Positions 27,274 through 36,093 are shown, counted from the stretch's first letter. The stretch is DNA of 64,000 bases from Verrucomicrobiota bacterium (GCA_018240025.1 JAFEGM010000003.1:106915-170914), one strand, 5' to 3'. Numbers and translations are program-made. Notes: generated by a model from the sequence alone, not told the origin.

Positions 27274-27762
27274 TCAGCGCTTGGTGGTCGGATCCCAGTG
27301 CTCGGCGATCTTGCCGTTCGCGATCTGGAACATGTCGAACCACGTCGTGGTGTAGGTCTTGGCCGGATCCTTCGGGTCGGGAGCGGTGGTGACGAAGGCG
27401 AGCACCACGAGGTCGCCTTTCGCGACGATCGAGACCAGCGGAGCCTGCACGCGGGCCTGGATCGGCTTCTCCTTGGCGAAGCGCCGGAAGAACTCGACGA
27501 AGCCTGCCCGGCCAGTGGGCACGGTGGGATTGTGCTGGATGTAGTCCTCCGCCAGGTACTTCTCGGCCAGCCCGAGTTGGCCACCTTCGAACACTTCGCG
27601 CCAGAAATCGTAGACCAGGCGCTTGTTCGCCGCGGCTTTGGGGTCGGCCGATTGCAGGAGTTGCTCGTGGTTCGGGTTCGGCGTGACCGGGACCTGGGCT
27701 GGCGCGGCGGTGGAGAACAGCGAGATGGCCAGGGAGAACGCGATCAGGAGGGCGGATTTCAT
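27274..27762 (-). CDS. secreted NTF2-like / SnoaL-like protein
   Basis: 162 residues from the ATG at 27762. A signal peptide (LLIAFSLAISLFSTAAPAQ) is followed by a SnoaL-type cone fold: VYDFWREVFEGGQLGLAEKYL, AEDYIQHNPTVPTGRAGFVEFF, and the strand end TTTWFDMFQIANGKIAEHWD. The YIQHNP and IAEHWD motifs are typical of the SnoaL-like polyketide-cyclase family. Catalysis and ligand are unknown, and many members are only annotated as ester cyclase. The ATG is the only one that gives an export signal. Confidence 0.85.
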   Translation of the reverse strand: MKSALLIAFSLAISLFSTAAPAQVPVTPNPNHEQLLQSADPKAAANKRLVYDFWREVFEGGQLGLAEKYLAEDYIQHNPTVPTGRAGFVEFFRRFAKEKPIQARVQAPLVSIVAKGDLVVLAFVTTAPDPKDPAKTYTTTWFDMFQIANGKIAEHWDPTTKR

Positions 27763-27973
27763 GGTCGGAGCGAGTGAACTGGACGGGCGATGGCGACGCC
27801 ACGGCGGAGCCCGGAACCGCGGCGCACCTTGCGCCGGGCCCGCTTCGCAGCGGCGTGCGGTCCGACCCTGTGGCGTCGACTTTTCCCCGCAAGCGAGGGC
27901 TGCGTCCGCCACCCGTGAAGCCTGCTCAATGCGCGGTGCGTCCGGAAAATGCGGCCGCCGACGTCGGCGCGGC

Positions 27974-28396
27974 TCAGGCGGCTGAAGCGGGCGCGGTGCC
28001 CGGGAGCACGGCCACCAGCTCGACCTCGAGCCACCAGTCCGGATCGTTCAGGGCCGTGACGCCGACGAACGTGCTGGCCGGTTTGCTGTCGCCGTAGAAG
28101 CGTCGGCGCACGGCCACGACCTCGCCGGCGAGATCCATGCGGGTCACGAAGAGTGTCGCCTTGACCACGTGCGCGAAGGTCGCGCCATGGGCGGCCAGGG
28201 CGGCCTGGAGGTTGGCGAAGACCTGCTCCGCCTGGCGGGTCATGTCGCCGACGCCGACCGTCCGGCCCTGGGCGTCGCGCGGGACCTGGCCCGAGATGAA
28301 CAGGTAGCTCGCGCCGGCCGGCACGGCGGTGCATTGCGAGAAATGGCCGTCGGGCGTGGCCAGCGTGTCGGGGTTGCTTTCGTGATGGAGGCGCAT
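27974..28396 (-). CDS. RidA family protein (Rid/YjgF/UK114)
   Basis: 140 residues with the Rid fold: LFISGQVPRDAQG, QAEQVFANLQAALAAHGATFAHVVKATLFVTRM and the C-terminal WWLEVELVAVLP. RidA proteins hydrolyse reactive enamine/imine intermediates. The Arg needed for the true RidA deaminase (about 105 in E. coli numbering, in an R-x-x-x-E/Q context) cannot be placed with confidence here (STFVGVTALNDPDWWLE), so this may be one of the Rid2-7 subfamilies. It stands alone on the minus strand. Confidence 0.87.
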   Translation of the reverse strand: MRLHHESNPDTLATPDGHFSQCTAVPAGASYLFISGQVPRDAQGRTVGVGDMTRQAEQVFANLQAALAAHGATFAHVVKATLFVTRMDLAGEVVAVRRRFYGDSKPASTFVGVTALNDPDWWLEVELVAVLPGTAPASAA

Positions 28397-28752
28397 GGGC
28401 AGGGAACGGGCAGAATGGAAGCGTCGAAGGTAGCAGCCGTCGAGGTCGGAGGATCGGAGACTGAGTCACGAAGTCCGGGCCGCGTGACGGAGCGTTCATG
28501 CTGTCCAACCGCTTGAGACGCCACGCGGGCCGGGGGACGTGCTCCCGCGCGTTGCCGAGGCGTCCAGGATGTCGTGATTTGCCCCGACTTGAGCGCTGGC
28601 GGCGTTGCGCGGACGTGCGGGCACGTCCCTTCCCGACGCGGGCGAGAAATTTTTCCGGCGCCTGCATCCAAGCGCGGGATTTCGGCGATCTGCCGGCGTC
28701 GATCCCTGGCCAATTCCGGCCAGGACGCAGCCCACGAAGATTCCGCGAACCG
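28397..28752. other. intergenic region with GGACGTGC inverted repeats
   Basis: No credible gene. It contains GGGGGACGTGCTCCCGCGC (28530-28549) and, inverted, GCGCGGACGTGCGGGCACGT (28607-28626), related to the repeats at 59761-59962 and 61249-61280. A run of GGAGGATCGGAGACTG near 28450 resembles the heptamer repeat at 37.7 kb. Confidence 0.55.
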
Positions 28753-29505
28753 ATGTTCATCCACCGTCCTTTCCGCCTGTTCGGAGCCGTGCTCGCCACG
28801 GGCGCCGCCGCGCTCCTGCCGCCCACGGAGGCCTCCGCCCAGACCTTCCGCGTGACTTCCGGAGTGACCTCCGTCGTCATCAACCCGGCCCTCATCGAAT
28901 CGGCCGCCGGCCTCTCGCTGACTGGGGCGAATCCGACCGCCACGTCCGCGCTGACCGCTCCCAGCGGCTTCGCGGCCGTGGGCTTTTCCATCACGCCGAC
29001 CACCACGTTCCAGTTCACCGTCGGCAGCGGCTTCACCCCCGTCAGCGGAACCATCGAGCACAGCGGCACGGTCTCCTTTGCGACCACCCGCGGCTCGCTC
29101 GGCGTCGGCACCGCCGTGACTATCGGCAGCTTCAGTATCGGCTTCGATCCGGCCCGCATCTCCGCCGGAACCGATGGCCGCAGCGGCTTCTTCGTGCGCG
29201 ACACCTTCTCCAACCTCGGCATCCTCTTCGACCTGAGCAATCCGAGCATCGTCAACTTCAACACCGGCAGCGGGGCCCTGACGCTCGGAGGAACGAATCT
29301 GCTCGTCTCCGCGGAGTTCAGCAGCTTCCTCGTCAACAACGGCCTCGCCCTCGGCAGCATCGCGGGGGCCAACGTAGGCTTTGCCCAGACTAACGCCAAT
29401 GCCGTGCCCGAGCCGGGAACGCTGGCGCTGGCAGCGTTCGGCGCGGCCGGCGCGCTCGCCTGGGCCCGCCGCCGGCGCGCGGCGCAGATCGGTTTTGCAG
29501 GTTAG
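28753..29505 (+). CDS. PEP-CTERM sorting domain-containing secreted protein
   Basis: 250 residues from the ATG at 28753. A signal peptide ends near ASAQT. The body is all-beta with repeated Thr/Ser/Gly strands (TFRVTSGVTSVVINPALIES, FDLSNPSIVNFNTGSGALTL). The C-terminus is a PEP-CTERM tail: VPEPGTLALAAFGAAGALAW then ARRRRA, with a short further extension. An exosortase would cleave after PEP. No known enzymatic domain. It shares no clear similarity with the other two PEP-CTERM proteins apart from the tail. Confidence 0.88.
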   Translation: MFIHRPFRLFGAVLATGAAALLPPTEASAQTFRVTSGVTSVVINPALIESAAGLSLTGANPTATSALTAPSGFAAVGFSITPTTTFQFTVGSGFTPVSGTIEHSGTVSFATTRGSLGVGTAVTIGSFSIGFDPARISAGTDGRSGFFVRDTFSNLGILFDLSNPSIVNFNTGSGALTLGGTNLLVSAEFSSFLVNNGLALGSIAGANVGFAQTNANAVPEPGTLALAAFGAAGALAWARRRRAAQIGFAG

Positions 29506-29543
29506 TCCGTGCTGGTTCGGCGGTGCTCGACCGTCGAAAGGGA

Positions 29544-29584
29544 ACCCGGGCGACGACGCCTTCCAAACGCGTTGTCGCCCGGGT
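29544..29584. terminator. strong hairpin between convergent genes, possible bidirectional terminator
   Basis: A 16-bp stem (ACCCGGGCGACGACGC / GCGTTGTCGCCCGGGT, one G-T pair) with a 9-base loop. It lies 38 bp after the PEP-CTERM stop and 45 bp after the stop of the facing AHSA1-like gene. There is no T run, so intrinsic termination is uncertain. Confidence 0.5.
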
Positions 29585-29628
29585 GGGGTACCTGCCGCGG
29601 GGATCGCGGACAGAGTCAGCGAACAATA

Positions 29629-30102
29629 TCAGGCGGGAACCACCAGCTGCGTCAGTCCGCCCAGCGCGCCGCGCCAGGCTCGCTCCTGCCAGCTCCGCGC
29701 CTCTTCCCACTCGGGCGCGCTGCGCCAGCCGGTGTGGACGAGGTCGACGCGGCTGCCCGCGCCGACCGGGGCGAAGCTCACGACCACGTGCGTAAGCGGA
29801 TCGGCCGCATTGGCGAACGCCTTGAACTGCCGCGGACTGCGCCAGTCGAAGGCGAGCAGCTGCGGCTCCGCCAGCGCGGAGATGCGGCAGCCGATGGTGC
29901 TGTCGTTCTCGAGGTCGGGCAGCGCCCAGAACAGCTCGTAGCGGCCGCCGACCTGCAGTTCGATTTCGGCCTTCTCGCAGAGCCAGCTCTCGAGCAACTC
30001 AGGGCGGGTGAAGTAGGCGAACGCTCGCGCCACCGGTACCGGCAGCTCGGCCTGAGCGTGGATGATGCGATCTTGCAGCGGGCGCAGGGTGTCGCGGTCC
30101 AT
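29629..30102 (-). CDS. SRPBCC / AHSA1-like protein
   Basis: 157 residues from the ATG at 30102; eight further residues are open. The pattern IIHAQAELPVPVARAFAYFTRPELLESWLCEKAEIELQVGGRYELFW, then IGCRISALAEPQLLAFDWRSP and a C-terminal W-rich helix (WEEARSWQERAWRGAL) is that of the activator-of-Hsp90-homologue-1-like SRPBCC group. Ligand unknown. It is divergent from the thioesterase gene at 30226, with 123 bp between the two starts. Confidence 0.85.
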   Translation of the reverse strand: MDRDTLRPLQDRIIHAQAELPVPVARAFAYFTRPELLESWLCEKAEIELQVGGRYELFWALPDLENDSTIGCRISALAEPQLLAFDWRSPRQFKAFANAADPLTHVVVSFAPVGAGSRVDLVHTGWRSAPEWEEARSWQERAWRGALGGLTQLVVPA

Positions 30103-30225
30103 GAGCGGAGAGGTTGAGGAAAACAAGATCTTCCGACCGACCCGCGCAAGTCGCGCCGGCCACCGTCGAGCTCACGCCGTGCTCGCGCAGCGGCGGAATC
30201 GGTGGAAACTGCGGGCTTCCCCGCC

Positions 30226-30729
30226 ATGTCTGCCGCTCCCGAGAACCCGCCGGTCAATCCCTTCACCCACTTCGCCGTGGTCGACCGCGGCGCGACCAGC
30301 GGCAAGAGCGGGCTGGAGTTTCTGCAGGACGTGATGGCGGGCCGGCTGCCGGCGCCGCCGTTCTACCAGACGGGCGAGATCTGGCAGGTGGAGGCGAAGT
30401 ATGGCGAGGTGGCTTTTCTCGGGCTGCCTTCGGAGAAATTCTACAATCTCGTCGGCACGGTACACGGCGGCTGGATCTCGCTCCTGCTCGACTCCGGCCT
30501 CGCGGTCGCCGTGCTCTCCACGCTGCAGCCGGGGCAGACGTTCACCACGCTCGAGTTCAAAGTGAATTTCGTCCGCGCCGTGACCGCCCAGACCGGCCCG
30601 CTGCGCTGCGAGGGGAAGATCGTGCATCGCGGCGGCCGGGTGGCGACCTCCGAGAGCCGCGCCTACGACGGCGCTGGCCGGCTGGTCGCGCACGCCAGCT
30701 CGACCTGCCTGATCATGGAAGCGAAGTAG
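30226..30729 (+). CDS. PaaI-type hotdog-fold thioesterase
   Basis: 167 residues. The hotdog helix motif VHGGWISLLLDSGLAVAV, the strand FTTLEFKVNFVRAVT, and the later GRVATSESRAYDGAGRLVAHA match PaaI-like acyl-CoA thioesterases. A family acid (Asp in LLDSG) and HGG are present. The substrate acyl group is not evident. An in-frame ATG at 30202 is possible, but the ATG at 30226 (MSAAPENPP) is more family-like. The 3' neighbour, the methyltransferase, follows after 74 bp. Confidence 0.85.
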   Translation: MSAAPENPPVNPFTHFAVVDRGATSGKSGLEFLQDVMAGRLPAPPFYQTGEIWQVEAKYGEVAFLGLPSEKFYNLVGTVHGGWISLLLDSGLAVAVLSTLQPGQTFTTLEFKVNFVRAVTAQTGPLRCEGKIVHRGGRVATSESRAYDGAGRLVAHASSTCLIMEAK

Positions 30730-30803
30730 CGGCCGGCGGCAGTCGCGCGCGAGGCCCGCATTTTTCAGGCGCGCTCCGGCCCCGGCTCGGGCATGCTCGC
30801 CGC

Positions 30804-31610
30804 ATGGCACGTGCTCCTTCCGCGCCCTGGCCCGCTCCCACCCCTGCGGCGGAGCGGCAGCTGGCGGTCGGGGAGATCGAGCGGATGCGGGCGGCCGAGG
30901 CGGACTACTGGTGGTACGCCGGCCTGCGCCAAATGCTGCGGTCGGGGATCGAGGCAGCCGCGCTTCCGGCGGCGCCGCGCGTGCTCGACGCCGGCTGCGG
31001 TACGGGCGGTAATCTCCGGCTGCTGCGCGCGCTGCGGCCGGAGGCCCAGCTCACCGGGCTCGACCTGTCGCCCCACGCCCTGGCGGCACTGGAGCCGGGC
31101 CTGTGCCAGGAGCAGGTTTGCGCCGATCTCAACGATCCGCCTGCGTTCGGCCCGCACTTCGACCTGATCGTCTGCTGCGACGTGCTGCCGCATCGCGGCC
31201 TGCGCTGGCGCGAGGCTCTGGCGCATTTCGCCCGCTGGCTGCGGCCGGGCGGCGCGCTCCTGCTGAACGTTCCCGCGCTGCCGGCGCTGCGCGGACGCCA
31301 CGATGAGGCCGTGCTGCTGGAACATCGCTTCCGCCGGGAAGAGCTCGCGGTCGCGCTGGGGCAGGCCGGTTTCGCGAACCAGGATGTGCGGTTCTGGAAT
31401 GCGGCGCTGTTGCCGGCTGTCTTCGTGGTGCGCCGCGGTTCCCGGCTTTTTGGCCGCGGCCGCACGCTCCGCTCCGATCTGCCCCTGCGCCCTGGTCCGG
31501 CCAATGCCTGGCTGCGCCGCTGGATCGAATGGGAGAGCCGCCTGGCCTTTCGCTGCCGCCTCCCCTGGGGCACTTCGCTGTTCGCCCGCGCCATCGTCCC
31601 CGCCGCATGA
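30804..31610 (+). CDS. class I SAM-dependent methyltransferase
   Basis: 268 residues. Motif I is VLDAGCGTGGNLRLLRAL (about 58-75), then LTGLDLSPHAL, FDLIVCCDVLPHRG and LRPGGALLLNVPALP. The N-terminal EADYWWYAGLRQML and the C-terminal Arg-rich amphipathic region resemble methyltransferases that act in lipid or polysaccharide modification. Its stop and the GT2 start share ATGA, so the pair is co-translated and probably part of surface-glycan or undecaprenyl-glycan synthesis. The exact acceptor is unknown. Confidence 0.9.
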   Translation: MARAPSAPWPAPTPAAERQLAVGEIERMRAAEADYWWYAGLRQMLRSGIEAAALPAAPRVLDAGCGTGGNLRLLRALRPEAQLTGLDLSPHALAALEPGLCQEQVCADLNDPPAFGPHFDLIVCCDVLPHRGLRWREALAHFARWLRPGGALLLNVPALPALRGRHDEAVLLEHRFRREELAVALGQAGFANQDVRFWNAALLPAVFVVRRGSRLFGRGRTLRSDLPLRPGPANAWLRRWIEWESRLAFRCRLPWGTSLFARAIVPAA

Positions 31611-32584
31611 TCGCCCCAGCCGCACCCGCCCTCAGCATTGTCATCCCCGTCTACAACAGCGCGGAGACGCTGCCGCAGCTGGTCGCGGCGCTGGCGGAAT
31701 TGCCGATCGAGGGCGGCCACGAGCTCATCCTGGTCAACGACGGCAGTCGCGACCCCTCCGGCGAGGTGGCCGCGGAAATGGCGCGCACTTCGGCCTTTCC
31801 GGTCACGGCGGTCGACCTGGCGCGGAACTTCGGCGAGCACAATGCGGTCATGGCGGGGCTGCAGCGAGCCCGCGGCGCCCATGTGATCGTGATGGACGAC
31901 GACCTGCAGAATCCGCCGGCCGAGGTGGTGCGGCTGCACGCCCACGCCCGGGCGACCGGCAGCGACGTGGTTTACACCCGCTATCCGAGCAAACAGCACG
32001 CCGCCTGGCGCAACCTCGGCAGCTGGCTGACCAACCGCCTGGCGGACTGGCTGCTCGACAAACCCAAAGGACTCTATCTCTGCAGCTTCAAGTGCCTGAG
32101 CCGCTTTGCGGTCCAGCAGATCGTCTCCTACCGTGGGCCCTTCCCCTACGTGGACGGCCTTGTGCTGCAGGTCAGCCAGCGGCTCGAGACGCTTGAGGTC
32201 TGCCACCATGAGCGGACCACCGGCGCCAGCGGTTACAGTCTGCGCAAGCTCGTCCGGCTCTGGCTGAGCATGTTCGTGAATTTCTCCGTCATGCCGCTGC
32301 GGCTCTCCACCCTGCTCGGCGGCTGCCTCGCCGCGGCCGGCTTGCTGGCGGCGCTCGTCGTCATCTTCGAGGCCGCGTTCACCTCCACCCCCAGCGGCTG
32401 GGGCTCGCTCATGGCCAGTGTGCTGGTCTTCTCGGGCATCCAGCTGATCATGCTCGGTCTGATGGGGGAATACCTTGGCCGGATCTATCTGACATTGAAT
32501 CAAAAACCTCAATTTGTCGTGCGGCGGGTGGTGCCGCCGGGCGGACCGCCGGCCCCGGCCGACGACGCGGGGGCTCAGACGTAG
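31607..32584 (+). CDS. family 2 glycosyltransferase (DPM/GtrB/ArnC-like)
   Basis: 325 residues. The GT-A domain shows SIVIPVYNSAETLPQL, LVNDGSRDPS and the DxD-type metal site DDDLQNPP (Asp97-99), followed by SKQHAAWRN and the catalytic-region block YRGPFPYVDGLVLQ. Two C-terminal membrane helices (about 240-260 and 272-295) fit polyprenyl-phosphate hexose synthases. It probably loads a sugar on a lipid carrier at the inner membrane. The start overlaps the methyltransferase stop, and the last ten bases overlap the convergent epimerase gene. Confidence 0.93.
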   Translation: MIAPAAPALSIVIPVYNSAETLPQLVAALAELPIEGGHELILVNDGSRDPSGEVAAEMARTSAFPVTAVDLARNFGEHNAVMAGLQRARGAHVIVMDDDLQNPPAEVVRLHAHARATGSDVVYTRYPSKQHAAWRNLGSWLTNRLADWLLDKPKGLYLCSFKCLSRFAVQQIVSYRGPFPYVDGLVLQVSQRLETLEVCHHERTTGASGYSLRKLVRLWLSMFVNFSVMPLRLSTLLGGCLAAAGLLAALVVIFEAAFTSTPSGWGSLMASVLVFSGIQLIMLGLMGEYLGRIYLTLNQKPQFVVRRVVPPGGPPAPADDAGAQT

Positions 32585-33564
32585 TGCGCCAGATTAGCCG
32601 CGAAGTAGCCCAGCGTGCGCTGCAGCGTCTCGCGCAGCGAGTGCCGCGGCGTCCAGCCCAGCTCGGCGCGGATCGCGGCGAAAGAGCCGTGGTAGTCGCC
32701 GATGTCGATCCTCGCCCGATTCTCCGGGAACTCGCGGATCCGGTATTCCCCGCGTCCGTGCAGCTCGATCATCATTTCAGCCAGCGCCTGCAGGCTGATG
32801 GGCGGATCGGCACCGAGATTGTAGGCCTGGCCGATGGCGGCGGGTGACTGGGCGGCCAGCAGGAAGGCGTCCACCACGTCCTCCACATCGTTCAGATCGC
32901 GCAACTGCCGACCGCCCCAGACTTCGATGGGCCGGCCCTCGAGCAGCGCGCGGATCCAGCTGCCCACGAAGGTCTGCCGGGCGTCCTTGATGCGCATCCG
33001 CGGGCCGATCGTGTTGGTCAGTCGGAGCGAGCAGGCGCGCAGGCCGTACACCCGGGCATAGAGGAGATGATAAGCTTCGCCGGCCAGCTTGTGAATGCCG
33101 TTGACGTCCACGGGGTGGAGCGGATGCGCCTCGTCCACGGGCAGGTAGCGCGGCCGTCCGTAGATCTGCCGCGTGCTGGCGAAAACCACCCGCACCTCCG
33201 GATTGACCCGGCGGCAGGCCTCGAGGATCGAGAGCTGGGCGCGGCAGTTGATGTCGAGATCGGTCGCCGGGTCCTCCATCGCATCGAGGTGGCTGTTCTG
33301 GCCGGCGAGATTGAAGAGGAAATCCTGCCCGGCCACGAGCTGCTGAAGACTGAAGGGATCGCGCACGTCCGAGACGTTGAGCCGCACGGCTGAGCCGGCG
33401 GGCGCGAGATTGAAGAGATTTCCGCCGTATTCGGGAATGAGACTGTCCACGACCGTCACATCCGCGCCGGCGGCGAGCAGACGGAGCGCGAGATTGGAGC
33501 CGACGAAGCCGGCCCCGCCCGTGATGAGCACGCGCCGACGATGAAAAGGGGCGGCGGCGTTCAC
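32575..33564 (-). CDS. NAD-dependent epimerase/dehydratase (extended SDR)
   Basis: 329 residues from a GTG start at 33564. The Rossmann motif ITGGAGFVGSNLALRLL, the DVRDPFSLQ block and FNLAGQNSHLDAMEDPATDLDINC match nucleotide-sugar epimerases and dehydratases. The conserved Ser/Thr is in FASTRQIYG. At the YxxxK position the sequence reads NGIHK: the Lys is present but the usual Tyr is Asn. The GTG overlaps the stop of the GT39-like gene (GTGA), so the two are coupled and likely make and transfer a sugar. Confidence 0.9.
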   Translation of the reverse strand: MNAAAPFHRRRVLITGGAGFVGSNLALRLLAAGADVTVVDSLIPEYGGNLFNLAPAGSAVRLNVSDVRDPFSLQQLVAGQDFLFNLAGQNSHLDAMEDPATDLDINCRAQLSILEACRRVNPEVRVVFASTRQIYGRPRYLPVDEAHPLHPVDVNGIHKLAGEAYHLLYARVYGLRACSLRLTNTIGPRMRIKDARQTFVGSWIRALLEGRPIEVWGGRQLRDLNDVEDVVDAFLLAAQSPAAIGQAYNLGADPPISLQALAEMMIELHGRGEYRIREFPENRARIDIGDYHGSFAAIRAELGWTPRHSLRETLQRTLGYFAANLAHYV

Positions 33565-35645
33565 GGCACGGCGGCGCACATCTGCTCGCGTCGGTACAGC
33601 AGCACCCCCGGGAGGAGCAGGAGGATGCCGAGCCCGAGCAGGTAGGGCCAGCCGGCAAAGAGCCGGGCGGACTCGGGCAGCGAGGTGCGCCGCACGGGCG
33701 CGACGAAGCCCTCCGGCAGCACGCGCACCATGGTGAAGGCGTGGGTGCCCCAGCCGTCCTTCACATCCTCGTGCAGGGCGAAGGGAAAGCGCTCCTGGAG
33801 GAGCTTTTTGCATTCCACCGGGGCGTCGCGGAAGAGGAGGAAAGCGGTCGGTTTCGTGAGCTCCAGTGGCTGGGCCAGGAAATCGGCCGGGGCGATGTCG
33901 CGGCCCTCGGTGTCCGGGCAAAAGAATTGGAAAGCCGCGTGGTCCCAGCGGGTGTTGGTACTGACCAGGACGACCCGGTAGTAGGATTCGAGGTCCTGGA
34001 TCTCCCGCATGGCCAGGACACGAGCGCTGACATGGCGGGTCGCGAAGTCGAAGTAGACAATGAAGTTCTGCGCGCCCGAGAGAAGGAGGGCGACCGCGAC
34101 CGCCCACGGCACCGCGATCCGACTGATCGGGCGGTCGTCGGCGACAAAGAGCCGGGCGAAGCGCTCGGCGCCCACCGCGCCGAGCAGCGACATGGCCGGT
34201 AGCGCCACGTTGAGGTGCGGCCAAAACGGGGGATCGATGGTCAGGATCCCTCCGCAGAGGAACGTCAGACCCAGCCAGGCGAGCACGTGGAGGAAGGCTG
34301 GCTGCACGGCCCGGCGGAGGCCGAAGCCCAGGCCGAGGACGAGGAGAAAGCCGGCCAGCGAACCGAGCATCGGCTCGGTGAGATGGCAGATGCTGCCGGA
34401 ATCGGGGTAGAAAAACGGTGCCAGCAGCGTGCGCCGGCATTGCTCGAAGAGGACCACGTCCCAGCCGCCGCCATACGTCTCAGTGGCATGTTTCCAGGCC
34501 ACCGCGTTCCACAGGATGACCGAATTCCCGCGGCCGTTGTAGCTGTGGAGGTTGGTGGCCGCGTACACGAGATTCGGTCCGAAGGCTGCCGCGGCCCCGG
34601 CGAGCGCAAGGGCGGTGTAGCGCAGCCGGGTGAGAAAATCGGGATCGCGCGACCGCCACAGGTAGCCGAGCAGCACGACTCCGAGCACGACGATGCCGAC
34701 GCGGCCCGAGTAGTAACCGAGCAGGCCGGCACCGGTGGCGACGCCAGCGAGGGCGAAGCTGACCGGCGACTGGCGACGGATGCCGTGGAGGCAAAACAGG
34801 CAGGCAAGCGCCAGGAAGAGCGTGGTGATCGGGCCGAAGAGGATGCGCGAGAAATGGATGTGGACGTGATTGAAGGCGAGCAGGGTGGCCGCGATCAGGC
34901 CGACCCACCGATTCCAGCAGACGCGGCCGATGAAGTACACGACGGCCGTGGTGGCGGTCCCCGCCAGCACACTCCCGATGACCAGCCCGTAGTGCCCTGT
35001 CCCGAAGAGCCGCATCCCGACGGCGAGCAGCTGATGCTCGGAGTATTGATGCGAACTCGACGACATCCCGACCCACGTGTGGTTGTTGGCCAGCACGAGC
35101 TCACGCGTGAAGGATCCCATGATGGCCACGTCGTTGTCGGCGTGGAAGGGGAGGTCGGTCAGATAGAGATAGCGCAGGGCGAAGGCGATCCCGACGATCG
35201 TGAGCAGCAGCAGGTACTCCCACAGCGGGAGCGGCCAGAAATCGCGCCGATCGAAGGTTGGCAGCAGTGGCAGCACCAGGGCGGGCAGGGAAAGAAGCCA
35301 AAGCCAGCGCACCAGGCTCGACTCGCCCTGCCACAGATAGAGCGCATTGGCGCCCACCCAGGTGAGCAGGAAAGGCAGGAACCACCACCAGGCCGCGATG
35401 CGGGGAGTCGCTCTCGGGGCCTCCGCCGGCGGATAGTCGTCGCGCCTGGCGAAGGCCAGCGTCGCCAGGATCAGGGCGAGCACGAGGAGCACGGAGGCCA
35501 GCGTCTGCCGCCAGGTCCAGACGTGGGTGTCGAGGTGCGCGAAGCGGCTGAACCACTCCCCGGTGAAGAAGTAGTTGCTGCAGATCGCGCAAACGAACGC
35601 CGCAAGATGGAGGAGCGGGCGCCGGCGGCTTTCGCTGGGAGCCAT
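33561..35645 (-). CDS. ArnT/PMT-like membrane glycosyltransferase (GT39/GT83 superfamily)
   Basis: 694 residues with about a dozen hydrophobic segments. The first periplasmic loop has LYLTDLPFHADNDVAIMGSF; its Asp residues sit at the site used by the GT-C superfamily. Further on is SEHQLLAVGMRLFG, then NRWVGLIAATLLAFNHVHIHFSR, as in PMT_2-type proteins. It should transfer a sugar from a polyprenyl-phosphate donor on the outer face of the membrane, fitting the coupled epimerase and the GT2 across the strand. The open frame extends to 35861, but the ATG at 35645 (MAPSESRRRP) gives a normal N-terminus. Confidence 0.87.
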   Translation of the reverse strand: MAPSESRRRPLLHLAAFVCAICSNYFFTGEWFSRFAHLDTHVWTWRQTLASVLLVLALILATLAFARRDDYPPAEAPRATPRIAAWWWFLPFLLTWVGANALYLWQGESSLVRWLWLLSLPALVLPLLPTFDRRDFWPLPLWEYLLLLTIVGIAFALRYLYLTDLPFHADNDVAIMGSFTRELVLANNHTWVGMSSSSHQYSEHQLLAVGMRLFGTGHYGLVIGSVLAGTATTAVVYFIGRVCWNRWVGLIAATLLAFNHVHIHFSRILFGPITTLFLALACLFCLHGIRRQSPVSFALAGVATGAGLLGYYSGRVGIVVLGVVLLGYLWRSRDPDFLTRLRYTALALAGAAAAFGPNLVYAATNLHSYNGRGNSVILWNAVAWKHATETYGGGWDVVLFEQCRRTLLAPFFYPDSGSICHLTEPMLGSLAGFLLVLGLGFGLRRAVQPAFLHVLAWLGLTFLCGGILTIDPPFWPHLNVALPAMSLLGAVGAERFARLFVADDRPISRIAVPWAVAVALLLSGAQNFIVYFDFATRHVSARVLAMREIQDLESYYRVVLVSTNTRWDHAAFQFFCPDTEGRDIAPADFLAQPLELTKPTAFLLFRDAPVECKKLLQERFPFALHEDVKDGWGTHAFTMVRVLPEGFVAPVRRTSLPESARLFAGWPYLLGLGILLLLPGVLLYRREQMCAAVP

Positions 35646-35791
35646 AACCCAGTTCTGGCATGGCGGCGCGCCGGACGCAATGGGGCCGCGCATTACATCC
35701 CGGCAAAGCTCGGCCGCTCCGCCTGGGCGGTGAGCGGTGGGCGCTGGGAAGGCCCGTGGCCAAATCCTGGCGAACGGCGGGCGGGGACGGT

Positions 35792-36091
35792 CTAGCCGTG
35801 GCCGAGCTGGGTTCCGCACTGCCGGCAGCGCGTCGCGCTCTTTCCCACCTTGATCCCGCAATTCGGGCAGGCCGGGTCGAAATTGAAGAGACGTTGCAGG
35901 ATCAGGTAGACCACCGCGGCCGGAATCACGCCGCCAATCGTGGGGATGCGGAAAAAATAGCTCAGCGCTGCCGGCACGATCGTGGCCGAGATGACCGCGA
36001 TAACGATGGCCGAGTAGATGGCTCGCTTGCGGGCTTTTTCCGCCTGCGCGATTTCGGTCGCCGTTGGGTCTGGAGGAGGAGAGGGGGGCAT
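35792..36091 (-). CDS. small zinc-ribbon membrane protein
   Basis: 99 residues from the ATG at 36091. Two adjacent hydrophobic segments (about 24-45 and 52-66) precede a C-terminal zinc ribbon with two CxxC pairs: CPNCGIKVGKSATRCRQCG. It starts two bases after the stop of the SprT-like gene, so it is probably co-transcribed. The zinc ribbon faces the cytoplasm by the usual topology. Function unknown. Confidence 0.75.
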   Translation of the reverse strand: MPPSPPPDPTATEIAQAEKARKRAIYSAIVIAVISATIVPAALSYFFRIPTIGGVIPAAVVYLILQRLFNFDPACPNCGIKVGKSATRCRQCGTQLGHG

Positions 36092-36093
36092 GA

